From Planococcus rifietoensis (GTDB lineage Bacteria > Bacillota > Bacilli > Bacillales_A > Planococcaceae), in assembly GCF_001465795.2 (NCBI RefSeq), contig NZ_CP013659.2, forward strand, positions 1,816,501 through 1,880,500: a stretch of DNA of 64,000 nt. The letters run 5' to 3'. Positions 54,325 through 64,000 of this stretch are shown piece by piece; the stretch's first letter is position 1; each line of letters starts with the position of its first letter. The notes under the pieces were generated by a model. The model made no database searches, was not told the origin of the DNA, and saw nothing but the letters and a program-made list of their open reading frames with translations. Made by a program: the position numbers and the translations under genes.

Positions 54325-55296
54325 CTACTCTCTTTCGATAATCCCCCAGCGTTTACGGATTTCTTCCGTTTGCTGGATCATCCGGTCGAACAATTCCTGG
54401 ACAGTCGGCACGTCCCGGATCAAGCCCGTCACTTGCCCTGCCCAGCCGAACCCTTTTTCTTGTTCTCCATCATAAATATAGCGTTTATTGGCGGTTCCGC
54501 TAATATAATCTTTTAGCGCTTCGTAGCTCGGCGACTCTTTTTCGATCTCCAAGATGCGATCCGTCCATGCGTTGGACAAAGTACGGGCCGGTGCACCAAT
54601 GCTGCGCTTGATAATAACTGTATCGTTTTCTGTGCTGTCAATCAACTGCTGCTTATACAGCTGTGACGCGTGAATGCATTCTTTTGTTGCAATGAAACGT
54701 GTTCCCATTTCTATTCCTTCAGCTCCTAGCGCATGCGCCGCCATCCATCCGCGGCCGTCGCCAATGCCCCCAGACGCGATCACAGGAATCGACACGGCAT
54801 CGACCACTTGCGGAATCAGAACCATTGTCCCGATATCATCACGGCCGAGGTGCCCCCCACCTTCATGCCCGACGACCATAACGGCATCCGCCCCAAGCAT
54901 CTCCGCCTTTTCAGCTTGGCGTCTTGCTGCCACCAACACCAATTTCTTGATATCGGTGCCTTCCAATTGTTCGAAGATCGGTGTCGGGTTGCCGCCAGTC
55001 ATCGACACAACAGGCACCCCTTCTTCGATCGCTACGTCGAGCATGTGTGAAAATGCACGACCGTGCTCACCGATCGCAAAATTTACACCGAATGGCTTAT
55101 CTGTCAATTCGCGGACTTTGCGGATTTCTTCGCGCAACTCATCTGCCCCCGGAAGGCTCATCGCCGTAATCTGCCCAAGCCCTCCGGCATTCGAGACCGC
55201 TGCCGCTAGATCCGCATAAGCTAAATATGCCAGGCCTCCTTGGATGATCGGATAGTCGATTCCAAGCAGTTCCGTGATTCTTGTCTTAAATGCCAT
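54325..55296 (-). CDS. Nitronate monooxygenase-family FMN oxidoreductase
   Basis: 323 residues, FMN-dependent TIM barrel of the NPD/FabK superfamily. Typical stretches are YPIIQGGLAYLAYADLAAAVSNAGGLG, VGHEGGGHLGRDDIGTMVLIPQV with the active-site His region, and ASGGIGDGRGWMAAHALGAEGIEMGTRF. It may oxidise nitronates or act as an enoyl-ACP reductase; the N-terminus and lack of fab neighbours favour the former. It is divergent from speA and probably co-transcribed with yktA. Confidence 0.88.
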   Translation of the reverse strand: MAFKTRITELLGIDYPIIQGGLAYLAYADLAAAVSNAGGLGQITAMSLPGADELREEIRKVRELTDKPFGVNFAIGEHGRAFSHMLDVAIEEGVPVVSMTGGNPTPIFEQLEGTDIKKLVLVAARRQAEKAEMLGADAVMVVGHEGGGHLGRDDIGTMVLIPQVVDAVSIPVIASGGIGDGRGWMAAHALGAEGIEMGTRFIATKECIHASQLYKQQLIDSTENDTVIIKRSIGAPARTLSNAWTDRILEIEKESPSYEALKDYISGTANKRYIYDGEQEKGFGWAGQVTGLIRDVPTVQELFDRMIQQTEEIRKRWGIIERE

Positions 55297-55485
55297 AATC
55301 CCACTCCTTTTTTGTCCTCTATTTGTCTATTCGCTTCAATTTCGAAATTCCCTTTTCGATGCATGCAGCTTGTCCCGCGCGGACGAAAATAAGTCAGACA
55401 TCCATGCTATAAGTGTAGTAACGCAGCGTCTTGCATGCTATAATTTCTCTTGTTTTCATTTTGATAAAGTGAGGTGCACGTCCCA

Positions 55486-56955
55486 TTGTCACAACTCGAA
55501 ACTCCGCTCTTTGATGCTCTATTGAAGCATCGGAATCGGCATCCTATACAATTTCACATTCCCGGCCATAAAAAAGGCCAAGGGGTCGATCCCGCTTTCC
55601 GGGAATTTGTCGGCGATAATATCCTGTCGATTGACTTGATCAATATAGCGCCACTTGATGACCTGCATTCCCCAAAAGGCGCCATCAAACAAGCGCAGGA
55701 ATTGGCAGCGCAGGCGTTTGGCGCAGACCATACTTTCTTCTCAGTCCAAGGAACGAGCGGCGCCATTATGACGATGATTTTGAGTGTCGTTGGGCCGAAC
55801 GACAAAATCCTCGTCCCGCGCAACGTCCATAAATCCATCATGTCAGCCATCGTTTTTGCCGGCGCCATCCCTGTCTTTATCCATCCGGAAGTCGATCCAG
55901 AACTCGGCATCTCCCATGGCATTTCGCCTGAATCAGTAGAGAAAGCCTTAATGGAATATCCCGATGCCAAAGCAGTGCTTGTCATCAATCCAACTTATTT
56001 CGGCGTAGCCGCTGATTTGAAACGCATTGTCGATATCGCCCATGACAAATCCATTCCTGTGCTGGTCGATGAAGCGCACGGCGTCCATATCCATTTCCAT
56101 AAATCCTTGCCAGTTTCCGCGATGGCAGCAGGCGCGGACATGGCTGCCACTTCGGTCCACAAACTAGGCGGCTCTATGACCCAAAGTTCTGTTTTGAATG
56201 TGCGTGAAGGATTGGTATCGCCGAAACGCGTCCAAGCGACTTTGTCGATGCTTACGACGACCTCGACATCCTACCCAATACTGGCATCGCTTGATACCGC
56301 ACGGCGACAGCTCGCGATCCACGGCTTCGACCTGATCGACCAGACCATTCGGCTGGCACAGGACGCTCGCAAGCGGATCAATAAGATTCCCCATTTGGTA
56401 TGCGTTGGGAAAGAGCTGCTTAATTCTTCCGCGACTTACGATATGGACCCGACCAAATTATTGATCAGCGTCAAAAACCTCGGCATCACCGGCCACCAGG
56501 CAGAAGAATGGCTGCGCGAGAACGCCAACATCGAAATCGAACTGTCCGATTTGTATAACATCCTCTGCCTCGTCACACTCGGTGATAGCCGGAAAGAAAT
56601 CAACTTGCTCGTCAACGCCTTGCAGCGTATGAGTGAAGCCTTGGAGACTGAACATGCGGTTGCGGAACCGATTGTCTTATTGCCTGAAATTCCGCGGCTT
56701 GCGATGACGCCTCGCGATGCTTTCTACGCAGAGACGGAAATCATTCCGATCGATGAAGCGGTGGGACGTATCTCGGCCGAGTTCATCATGGTTTATCCAC
56801 CGGGCATTCCGATTTTTATCCCGGGCGAAATCATTACCGAGGAAAACATTTCCTACATCCATACGAACGTCAAAGCCGGGCTGCCGGTGCAGGGCCCTGA
56901 AGATGATTCGCTCCAAACGCTTCATGTCATCAAAGAACATCATGCATTCCGTTAA
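55486..56955 (+). CDS. speA: Arginine decarboxylase (SpeA), fold-type I PLP enzyme
   Basis: 489 residues of the Orn/Lys/Arg decarboxylase family. The PLP lysine is in SVHKLGGSMTQSS near 220. QFHIPGHKKGQGVDP near the N-terminus and FVFMVYPPGIPIF-like FIMVYPPGIPIFIPGE near the end are family blocks. It is close, from recall, to B. subtilis SpeA, which makes agmatine for spermidine synthesis; lysine decarboxylase is the alternative. TTG start at 55486 gives MSQLETPLF as in Bacillus. A TATAAT at 55439-55444 marks its promoter; the -35 is weak. Confidence 0.92.
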   Translation: MSQLETPLFDALLKHRNRHPIQFHIPGHKKGQGVDPAFREFVGDNILSIDLINIAPLDDLHSPKGAIKQAQELAAQAFGADHTFFSVQGTSGAIMTMILSVVGPNDKILVPRNVHKSIMSAIVFAGAIPVFIHPEVDPELGISHGISPESVEKALMEYPDAKAVLVINPTYFGVAADLKRIVDIAHDKSIPVLVDEAHGVHIHFHKSLPVSAMAAGADMAATSVHKLGGSMTQSSVLNVREGLVSPKRVQATLSMLTTTSTSYPILASLDTARRQLAIHGFDLIDQTIRLAQDARKRINKIPHLVCVGKELLNSSATYDMDPTKLLISVKNLGITGHQAEEWLRENANIEIELSDLYNILCLVTLGDSRKEINLLVNALQRMSEALETEHAVAEPIVLLPEIPRLAMTPRDAFYAETEIIPIDEAVGRISAEFIMVYPPGIPIFIPGEIITEENISYIHTNVKAGLPVQGPEDDSLQTLHVIKEHHAFR

Positions 56956-56966
56956 GGATAGACAAT

Positions 56967-57004
56967 AAAAAGGATCCAGCGCCATGAGCGCTGGATCCTT
57001 TTTT
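56967..57004. terminator. Bidirectional terminator between speA and the deacetylase gene
   Basis: AAAAAGGATCCAGCGC arms around CATGA, T-runs on both strands, between two convergent genes. Confidence 0.95.
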
Positions 57005-57008
57005 GTCG

Positions 57009-57878
57009 TCAGATTCCTTCTATTTCATCCGGATCTACAAACTCATAGCCTTTGTCGCGCAGCCCTTCGATGATTTGCGGCAGCGCTTCATTTGTCCACT
57101 CCCTATCATGCATGAGCAAGTTTCCGCCGCTATTGAGTTCAGGGGCGTTGATCATAATTTCCGTCAAAGCTTCCGGTTCCATATAACCCTCCATGAAATC
57201 ATAGCCGTATGTCCAGTTCATGCGCACCATGCCCTGTTCTTCGGCAAGCGCTTTACTGAACTCGGTGTTTACGCCAAACGGGGCACGGAAAAACTTCGGC
57301 GCCTCCCCGATGATCGCTTCGACACGCTCATTCAGTGACACGATCTCATCTTGCTGGACGCTTTCTGTGGACTGTTTCAAGTTGACATGGGTATTCGTAT
57401 GGTTTCCGATCGCAAAGCCCATGTCGTGAATTTCAGACAAGGTCTGTTGTTCTTCCTCTGTATCGAGGAAATGCCCGTTGACGAAAAAGATAGCCGGTAC
57501 ATCAAGTTCTTTCAAGGTTTCGGCCATTTCAAGCGAATATGTATCCGGTGCATCATCGATCGTGATCAAGACTGCTTGTTCGTTCGCATCTCCAATCGGT
57601 TCAACTTGGGAGTTTTGCGGATTAATGCGATAGCGCGGTTCGGCAGCCTGTTCGCTGTCTTCTTCCACCCCCTGCTCTTCCGCAACTTCCTGTTCTTCTA
57701 TTTCTGCTTGTTCTTCTTGATCGCTTGCGGATTGCTCTGATGCCACATCTTCCTCGACATCATCCGTTTGCGCCGATTGTTCTTGTGCTGTATCTTCCGG
57801 CTCTGAAGCAGTCTCATCAGAACAAGCCCCGAGCAGAAATACCGCACATGTCGGCAGCAGCCAATTTCGTTTTTTCAT
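57009..57878 (-). CDS. Polysaccharide deacetylase lipoprotein (NodB domain)
   Basis: 289 residues. A lipoprotein signal with lipobox LGAC (about 17-20) is followed by an acidic Glu/Gln/Ser-rich linker to about residue 80, then a NodB carbohydrate-esterase domain. Visible are ITIDDAPD (catalytic Asp pair), NHTNTH (metal His pair), FFRAPFG and LLMHDRE. Likely substrates are peptidoglycan or another envelope glycan. GTTGATT follows AAGGAGG before the ATG. It lies between speA and the pdh operon and is transcribed with the same orientation as pdhD, after a terminator. Confidence 0.9.
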   Translation of the reverse strand: MKKRNWLLPTCAVFLLGACSDETASEPEDTAQEQSAQTDDVEEDVASEQSASDQEEQAEIEEQEVAEEQGVEEDSEQAAEPRYRINPQNSQVEPIGDANEQAVLITIDDAPDTYSLEMAETLKELDVPAIFFVNGHFLDTEEEQQTLSEIHDMGFAIGNHTNTHVNLKQSTESVQQDEIVSLNERVEAIIGEAPKFFRAPFGVNTEFSKALAEEQGMVRMNWTYGYDFMEGYMEPEALTEIMINAPELNSGGNLLMHDREWTNEALPQIIEGLRDKGYEFVDPDEIEGI

Positions 57879-57930
57879 AATCAACCTCCTTGTGTAAAAT
57901 TTTAACATACGCAGGACATATAAAGCATAG

Positions 57931-57959
57931 AAAAAAGGACCGCATTTTGCGGTCCTTTC
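57931..57959 (-). terminator. Terminator of the pdhABCD operon
   Basis: AAAGGACCGCA and TGCGGTCCTTT arms followed by Ts on the minus strand, just after pdhD. Confidence 0.92.
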
Positions 57960-57967
57960 ATAATTAT

Positions 57968-59377
57968 TTATTTGATGATGTGAATCGGCGTGCCTAGAGC
58001 CACTTCCGCCGCTTCCATTGTAATCTCAGCCAAAGTCGGGTGAGCGTGGATTGTCATCGCGATGTCTTCCACAGTCATGCCCGCTTCGATGGCCAAACCA
58101 ATTTCTGCAACCATGTCAGAAGCTCCCGCTCCAACGATTTGTCCGCCTAATAGCAAGCCATCTTCTTTACGGGAGACCAATTTCACGAAGCCTTCAGAAG
58201 AGTTCAGCGACAAAGCGCGTCCGTTAGCGCCGAATGGGAATTTAGCCGCTGTCACTTCAAAGCCTTCTTCTTTAGCCTGTTCTTCAGTCAAACCGACACT
58301 TGCAAGTTCAGGGTCTGTAAAGCAAACCGCTGGAATTGCCATGTAGTCAACTTCCGATTTTTCGCCGGCAATCGCTTCAGCAGCAACTTTGCCTTCGTAA
58401 GATGCTTTGTGAGCCAATTGAAGTCCTGCCACAATATCACCGATCGCATAGATGTTCGGGATGCTTGTACGGCATTGCTTGTCGACTTCGATAAGCCCGC
58501 GCTCGCCCATTTTGATGTTGAGCTCTTCAAGGCCCATTTCATCCGTGTTCGGACGGCGGCCGACAGTTACCAATACGTAGTCTGCGTCGATTGTTTTCTC
58601 TTCGCCGCCTGCTTCGTATGAAACCGATACGCCTGAATCTGATTCTTCTACGCCTTTAGCAGACGCTTTTGTGATGACTTCTACACCTTTTTTCTTCAAG
58701 CCTTTTTTGACAATTGACGTCATTTGCTTTTCGAATCCAGCAAGAATATCTGGTGCGCCTTCAAGAATAGTCACTTCAGAACCCATGTTTGCATAGGCAG
58801 TCCCAAGCTCAGTTCCGATATAGCCGCCGCCGATGACGAGCAGCTTGTTCGGGACTTCTTTCAAAGCAAGTGCACCACTTGAATCGATCACGCGCTCTGA
58901 ATATTTGAATGTTGGGATTTCAACTGGGCGTGAACCCGTTGCGATAATAGCGTTTTTGAACTTATACGTTTGGGCAGAATCCGCGTCCATGATGCGAACA
59001 GTGTTTTCGTCTACGAAATATGCTTCGCCGCGGACGATTTCCACTTTATTGCCTTTTAGCAAGGATTCGACGCCGCCAGTCAATTTCTTGACGACACTGT
59101 CTTTGAACGCTTGTGCTTTTTCGAAGTTCAAAGAAACTTCTTTCGCCACAATGCCCATGTCATCGGAATGCTGGGCTTCTTCAAAACGGTGGCCGACAGA
59201 AATCATCGCTTTTGAAGGGATACAGCCGACGTTCAAACAAACGCCGCCGATGTATTCTTTCTCAACGATGGTTACTTTTTGGCCAGTCTGTGCTGCACGG
59301 ATAGCTGCGACATAGCCGCCAGGGCCTGAGCCGATGACGAGCGTGTCTGTTTCGATTGGAAAATCTCCTACTACCAT
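57968..59377 (-). CDS. pdhD: Dihydrolipoamide dehydrogenase (E3)
   Basis: 469 residues. The FAD loop [12 protein letters not shown], the redox disulfide [13 protein letters not shown] near 45, the NAD loop [12 protein letters not shown] and the C-terminal His-Glu pair HAHPTLAE are all present. It reoxidises lipoamide of PdhC and passes electrons to NAD. The ribosome site lies in the last codons of pdhC, so translation is coupled. Confidence 0.98.
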   Translation of the reverse strand: MVVGDFPIETDTLVIGSGPGGYVAAIRAAQTGQKVTIVEKEYIGGVCLNVGCIPSKAMISVGHRFEEAQHSDDMGIVAKEVSLNFEKAQAFKDSVVKKLTGGVESLLKGNKVEIVRGEAYFVDENTVRIMDADSAQTYKFKNAIIATGSRPVEIPTFKYSERVIDSSGALALKEVPNKLLVIGGGYIGTELGTAYANMGSEVTILEGAPDILAGFEKQMTSIVKKGLKKKGVEVITKASAKGVEESDSGVSVSYEAGGEEKTIDADYVLVTVGRRPNTDEMGLEELNIKMGERGLIEVDKQCRTSIPNIYAIGDIVAGLQLAHKASYEGKVAAEAIAGEKSEVDYMAIPAVCFTDPELASVGLTEEQAKEEGFEVTAAKFPFGANGRALSLNSSEGFVKLVSRKEDGLLLGGQIVGAGASDMVAEIGLAIEAGMTVEDIAMTIHAHPTLAEITMEAAEVALGTPIHIIK

Positions 59378-59382
59378 AAGTT

Positions 59383-60774
59383 TTACGCCTCCATTAATAG
59401 TAATTCTGGTTCACTTAACAAACGTTTGATGTGATTTAATGCATGTTGTGCAGTTGCTCCGTCGATCATGCGGTGATCGAAGCTCAATGATAATGCTAAC
59501 ACAGGAGCTGCTACAATTTCACCATTTTTCACTACCGGTTTTTCAGCAATGCGCCCGATGCCTAAGATAGCAACTTCCGGGTGGTTGATGACTGGCGTGA
59601 ACCATTGGCCGCCTGCAGACCCAATATTCGTGATCGAGCATGAAGCACCTTTCATTTCAGCAGATGACAATTTGCCATCACGCGCTTTTGTTGCAAGCTG
59701 GTTGATTTCATCGGAAATGGCGAAGACGGATTTACGGTCTGCATGCTTGATAACTGGGACGAGCAATCCTTTGTCCGTGTCTGCAGCAATACCGATATTG
59801 AAGTAGTGCTTGTGAATTACTTCGCCGGTTTCATCGTCGAATGACGTATTAAGTGCCGGGAATTCACGCAATGTGCTGACCAAAGCTTTGACGACATACG
59901 GCAAATACGTCAGCTTGATTTCTTTTTCCGCAGCGATGTCTTTGAACTTTTTGCGGTGTGCAACGAGTTCGGTTACATCGACTTCGTCCATTAACGCGAC
60001 GTGAGGAGCCGTGTGCTTCGAATGTACCATCGCTTTGGCGATCGCTTTGCGCATGCCGGACATTTTTTCGCGAGTTTCCGGGAATTCGCCTTCTGGAGCG
60101 GCTGCTGCAGGGGCTTCTTTTGTTTCCTGTGTTTCTTGTGACGCTGTTTCCTGGTCTGCTGCCGGTGCTTCTTGCTCCTGCCCGCCGTCCAAGAATGCTT
60201 CAATATCTTGTTTCATAATGCGGCCGTTGTCTCCAGACCCTTTGACTTTCTTGATATCGACTTCTTTTTCACGCGCGAATTTACGCACAGATGGCATTGC
60301 AATGACACGTTTATTCGGGTCGCTGTCTGCTTCATCTGCTTGCGGCTGGTCGCCTGCGCCGGTTTCGCCTTCTGGCTTGCTTTCCGGAGCCGGTTCTTTA
60401 TCGACATTTTCACCGGATTCAGCTGTTCCTGACTGGACCTGCTCTTCTGTTTCTTCCTGCGTTTCCTCTTGTTTTGCTTCTGGGGCAGGTTTTTCTTCGT
60501 CGTCTTTTCCGCCTTTGAAGTGGACATCATCCGCATCCGGAGAATCGATTTTCACGAGTACATCTCCGACGACTGCGACTGTTCCTTCTTCTACAAGCAC
60601 TTCCTCGATAGTTCCTGAAACAGGAGACGGGATTTCTACGACCGCTTTATCATTCTGCACTTCACACAGAATATCGTCTTCTTCGATCGTGTCTCCGGCC
60701 TTGATAAACCATTTTACTATTTCACCTTCGTGGATACCTTCACCGATATCCGGCAATCGAAATTCAAAAGCCAT
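59383..60774 (-). CDS. pdhC: Dihydrolipoamide acetyltransferase (E2)
   Basis: 463 residues. One lipoyl domain (lipoyl lysine in [10 protein letters not shown] near 45) is followed by a long acidic, Glu/Gln/Pro-rich linker (about 85-155). The E1/E3-binding domain follows ([15 protein letters not shown] ... [12 protein letters not shown]), then a second linker and the catalytic core ending in [19 protein letters not shown]. It forms the core of the PDH complex. The ATG at 60774 follows AAAGGG. A 170-base spacer with two hairpins separates it from pdhB. Confidence 0.98.
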   Translation of the reverse strand: MAFEFRLPDIGEGIHEGEIVKWFIKAGDTIEEDDILCEVQNDKAVVEIPSPVSGTIEEVLVEEGTVAVVGDVLVKIDSPDADDVHFKGGKDDEEKPAPEAKQEETQEETEEQVQSGTAESGENVDKEPAPESKPEGETGAGDQPQADEADSDPNKRVIAMPSVRKFAREKEVDIKKVKGSGDNGRIMKQDIEAFLDGGQEQEAPAADQETASQETQETKEAPAAAAPEGEFPETREKMSGMRKAIAKAMVHSKHTAPHVALMDEVDVTELVAHRKKFKDIAAEKEIKLTYLPYVVKALVSTLREFPALNTSFDDETGEVIHKHYFNIGIAADTDKGLLVPVIKHADRKSVFAISDEINQLATKARDGKLSSAEMKGASCSITNIGSAGGQWFTPVINHPEVAILGIGRIAEKPVVKNGEIVAAPVLALSLSFDHRMIDGATAQHALNHIKRLLSEPELLLMEA

Positions 60775-60796
60775 TCTAGTCACCCTTTCTATTGTA

Positions 60797-60883
60797 CATT
60801 CCATGCGGCGCGCCATATGGAATGCTGCTGTTAGCAATGATTCAGCACCGGCTTTCGTTACGCGAAAGCCGGTTCAACTGAAT
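60797..60883 (-). other. Two stem-loops in the pdhB-pdhC spacer
   Basis: Hairpin A (60797-60824) has CATTCCAT/ATGGAATG arms around a GGCGCGCC core. Hairpin B (60840-60883) has ATTCAG/CTGAAT outer arms and a perfect 11-bp ACCGGCTTTCG stem with a five-base loop. Neither is followed by a T-run, so these look like processing or stability elements and not terminators. Confidence 0.75.
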
Positions 60884-60944
60884 TCAGGCTGTTTTTCTAG
60901 TTTCGTACTGGACCGAGCGGCGTGTTGCTGCCGCTATCCGGAAA

Positions 60945-61922
60945 TTAGAAATTCAGTACTTTTTTCGCTGTTTCTACTATATCCTTTGCATTCGGCAGCC
61001 AAACTTGCTCAGCTTGCGAGAATGGGAAGACAGAGTCCGGTGCTGTTACGCGGAGTACTGGAGCTTCAAGGCTCAAGATTGCGCGGTCGTTGATCTCAGC
61101 CACGACATTCGCCGCAATTCCAGCTTGTTTTTGAGCTTCCTGTACGACGATTGCACGGTTCGTCTTTTCAACGGATGCAATAATCGCTTCGATATCAAGC
61201 GGCTGAACTGTGCGCAAATCGACGACTTCCACTGAGTGGCCATCTTTTTCCAATTCTTCAGCTGCTTTCATGCTCTCTTGCACCATAGCACCGTAAGTGA
61301 TGATAGAAAGGTCTGTACCTTCACGTTTCACGTCGGCTTTGCCAAGTGGAATCGTGTATTCTTCTTCCGGCACTTCTTGGCGGAATGAACGGTACAATTT
61401 CATATGCTCAAGGAAAATAACCGGGTCGTTGTCGCGGATGGCCGAGATCAACAATCCTTTTGCATCGTATGGTGTCGATGGGATGACTACTTTCAAACCG
61501 GGTTGTGAAGTCATGAGTCCTTCGAGTGAGTCAGCGTGCATTTCCGGCGTGTGTACGCCGCCGCCGAATGGTGAACGGATGGTCACCGGCGATGTCAACG
61601 TGCCGCCGCTGCGGTAGCGCATACGCGCCATTTGGCCGCTGATGGAATCCATGACTTCGAAAACAAAGCCGAAGAACTGGATTTCCGGTACCGGGCGATA
61701 GCCTTGCAATCCAAGACCGATCGCTAGGCCGCCGATGCCTGATTCAGCGAGTGGCGTATCGAATACACGATCTTCGCCGAATTCTTTTTGCAAACCTTCA
61801 GTTGCGCGGAATACACCGCCGTTATTACCTACGTCTTCACCGAAAACAAGAACATTTTCATCGTTTTTCATTTCTGTTTTCAGAGCGTCCGTAATCGCTT
61901 GGATCATCGTCATTTGTGCCAT
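60945..61922 (-). CDS. pdhB: Pyruvate dehydrogenase E1 beta subunit
   Basis: 325 residues, transketolase-like. [18 protein letters not shown] near 27 and the thiamine-pyrophosphate pocket residues in the first domain are conserved, followed by the C-terminal transketolase domain. It pairs with PdhA to decarboxylate pyruvate. It starts 3 bases after the pdhA stop, with its ribosome site AAAGGAG inside pdhA. Confidence 0.98.
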   Translation of the reverse strand: MAQMTMIQAITDALKTEMKNDENVLVFGEDVGNNGGVFRATEGLQKEFGEDRVFDTPLAESGIGGLAIGLGLQGYRPVPEIQFFGFVFEVMDSISGQMARMRYRSGGTLTSPVTIRSPFGGGVHTPEMHADSLEGLMTSQPGLKVVIPSTPYDAKGLLISAIRDNDPVIFLEHMKLYRSFRQEVPEEEYTIPLGKADVKREGTDLSIITYGAMVQESMKAAEELEKDGHSVEVVDLRTVQPLDIEAIIASVEKTNRAIVVQEAQKQAGIAANVVAEINDRAILSLEAPVLRVTAPDSVFPFSQAEQVWLPNAKDIVETAKKVLNF

Positions 61923-61925
61923 GGC

Positions 61926-63053
<1,128 letters not shown>

Positions 63054-63110
63054 TTATCTGTATTAAAATTTTAACACTAGCTTAGTGATACAATCGCCAC
63101 ATTCTTTTTT

Positions 63111-63139
63111 AGTATACGCCACCACAATATTACGGTCAA
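63111..63139 (-). promoter_or_regulatory. Promoter of pdhABCD
   Basis: TTGACC, 17-base spacer and TATACT on the minus strand; the leader is about 65 bases and contains a CACTA/TAGTG stem. Confidence 0.85.
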
Positions 63140-63225
63140 TCATAGAAGAACAATACATTATACGTGTATACCCGTTTTGCCAAATCTTAAAAATACCTGT
63201 AACTGTACTATAAAGAAAATCACAT

Positions 63226-63241
63226 CTGTATTATAATACAG
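63226..63241. promoter_or_regulatory. 16-bp perfect palindrome upstream of the pdh promoter
   Basis: CTGTATTATAATACAG, about 90 bases upstream of the pdhA -35, in the 255-base gap after ykyA. It could be an operator or, because it contains TATAAT, part of a second promoter. Confidence 0.45.
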
Positions 63242-63270
63242 AATAATACCTTCGCACTTTTATAGCACAG

Positions 63271-63294
63271 AAAAAAGCAGCCACAGCGGCTGCT
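63271..63294 (-). terminator. Terminator of ykyA
   Basis: AGCAGCC and GGCTGCT arms around GCTGT, then six Ts on the minus strand; the stem touches the ykyA stop codon. Confidence 0.85.
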
Positions 63295-63938
63295 CAGTCG
63301 TTTTCTGCATTCATTTTTTCAATGGTTTCGTTTTTCAGTTCATTAAACTGTTCCGTCTGTTCGTTGAAAGCTGTTACGGCTTCTTGCACCAGCTCATTCT
63401 GTTCATTTACTTCATTGGTCTTGTCTTGAAGAGTGGCAAGATCCATATCCTCTTCCGCTACCATTGCATACAATTCTTTCTGGTGTTCGATCAATGTCTG
63501 ATAGGCATCCGTGAATTCACCATGTTTTGCAAAGCGCTCGTCCATTCGCTCTTTCAGCGCTTGGAGATCCGACTTAACGGCTTCTTCTTCCGTTTCCTCA
63601 ATTAATTCGTCGATTCCGTCGAATTCTTCGGCAGCGCTTTGCATCGACTCGCGTTCCGTCTCCAACAAGTCAAGCCGCTCATCGGCAGAAGCGATCGCTT
63701 CCTGTGACTTCTCTTCCACTTCTGCCTGCTGTTCCTTGGTTAAGGCCATGATCGATTCGAAGATTTCTTGCTCGTTCTGTTCACGGCTCTGCAATTCGCT
63801 CTGCACATCACGATACTCGGCTTCCTCTTCGAAAGTCGTCTCCAAAATTTCATTCAGTTGCTCTTCTGTCGATGCCCCTGAACATGCCGAAAGAAAGAGA
63901 GTGCCGGTCAGAACCGTGGCGATGGCTATTTTCTTCAC
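63294..63938 (-). CDS. ykyA: YkyA-like lipoprotein
   Basis: 214 residues. A lipoprotein signal with lipobox LSAC (about 15-18) is followed by an almost wholly alpha-helical, Glu/Gln-rich coiled-coil body, as in the YkyA family. Position just upstream of pdhA agrees with B. subtilis. The function is unknown; it is surface-anchored. The GTG at 63938 has AAGGGGG upstream and is preferred over an ATG eight codons earlier. Confidence 0.88.
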   Translation of the reverse strand: MKKIAIATVLTGTLFLSACSGASTEEQLNEILETTFEEEAEYRDVQSELQSREQNEQEIFESIMALTKEQQAEVEEKSQEAIASADERLDLLETERESMQSAAEEFDGIDELIEETEEEAVKSDLQALKERMDERFAKHGEFTDAYQTLIEHQKELYAMVAEEDMDLATLQDKTNEVNEQNELVQEAVTAFNEQTEQFNELKNETIEKMNAEND

Positions 63939-63968
63939 AATAAAGTCCCCCTTGATTTCCATGAATTA

Positions 63969-63997
63969 ACTATAGAGTGAATATCGGCAAAATACAA
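63969..63997 (-). promoter_or_regulatory. Promoter candidate of ykyA
   Basis: TTGTAT, 17-base spacer and TATAGT on the minus strand, about 30 bases before the GTG start. Confidence 0.6.
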
Positions 63998-64000
63998 TAA

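Noticed and set aside
60847..60873. pdhB-pdhC hairpin as an operon terminator
   Set aside because: No T-run follows on the minus strand and pdhCD lacks an obvious strong promoter of its own.
60011..61093. 360-codon plus-strand open frame, very rich in serine
   Set aside because: It lies antisense to pdhC and pdhB; its composition is a shadow of the Glu/Ala-rich linkers, and no ribosome site or family is visible.

Overview
The window is ordinary chromosomal DNA from a Gram-positive bacterium of the order Bacillales. Gene order (the dcw division block, the ylb, cta and yla blocks, then speA and pdhABCD) is that of Bacillus. However, the cell-division block lacks murG, murB and spoVE, as in Staphylococcus, and the spore-associated genes that punctuate these blocks in Bacillus (ylaJ, ylbJ, ylbO and others) are absent. 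Together with moderate GC content and caa3 oxidase genes, this suggests a non-sporulating or weakly sporulating Planococcaceae member such as Planococcus. The genus is inferred from gene order and protein recall, not from a search. Most genes lie on the minus strand, so transcription runs mainly right to left.

Layout: 1-6650 carries lspA (cut by the window edge), ileS with an isoleucine T-box, divIVA, ylmH, ylmG, sepF and ylmE. 6850-18560 is the division and cell-wall cluster mraZ-rsmH-ftsL-pbpB-mraY-murD-divIB-ylxW-ylxX-sbp-ftsA-ftsZ. 18708-21640 holds bshC, a DUF3397 membrane protein and a PanE-like protein with altered catalytic residues. 21752-25807 is a three-gene biotin-dependent acyl-CoA carboxylase operon behind a near-perfect CcpA (cre) site, plus a crotonase-fold gene. 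25910-33768 is the ylb block: rpmF, ylbN, ylbM/tmcAL, ylbL, coaD, rsmD, ylbG, a GDPD phosphodiesterase, ylbF and ylbC. 33909-43239 contains a YugN-like gene, an AI-2E-family exporter, and the caa3 oxidase and heme A genes ctaM, ctaG, ctaF, ctaE, ctaD, ctaC, ctaB and ctaA. 43277-52938 contains pycA, ftsW, ylaN, a small plus-strand ylaL/ylaI cluster, ylaH, typA, ylaF and suhB. 53029-57878 has ykzI, yktB, yktA, a nitronate monooxygenase-like gene, speA and a lipoprotein deacetylase. 57968-63938 is the pyruvate dehydrogenase operon pdhABCD and the lipoprotein gene ykyA.

The genes serve division and wall synthesis, translation and rRNA/tRNA modification, central carbon metabolism (PDH, pyruvate carboxylase, acyl-CoA carboxylase) and aerobic respiration. 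I see no phage, insertion sequence, CRISPR array, defence island, tRNA or rRNA gene, and no clearly undescribed multi-gene system. The most unusual items are: (1) a crotonase resembling ECHDC1-type acyl-malonyl-CoA decarboxylases beside a cre-controlled acyl-CoA carboxylase, a possible carboxylation/metabolite-repair pair; (2) a PanE homologue that has lost its catalytic lysine; (3) a 122-bp palindromic intergenic element; and (4) several palindromes near the typA, mraZ and pdh promoters.
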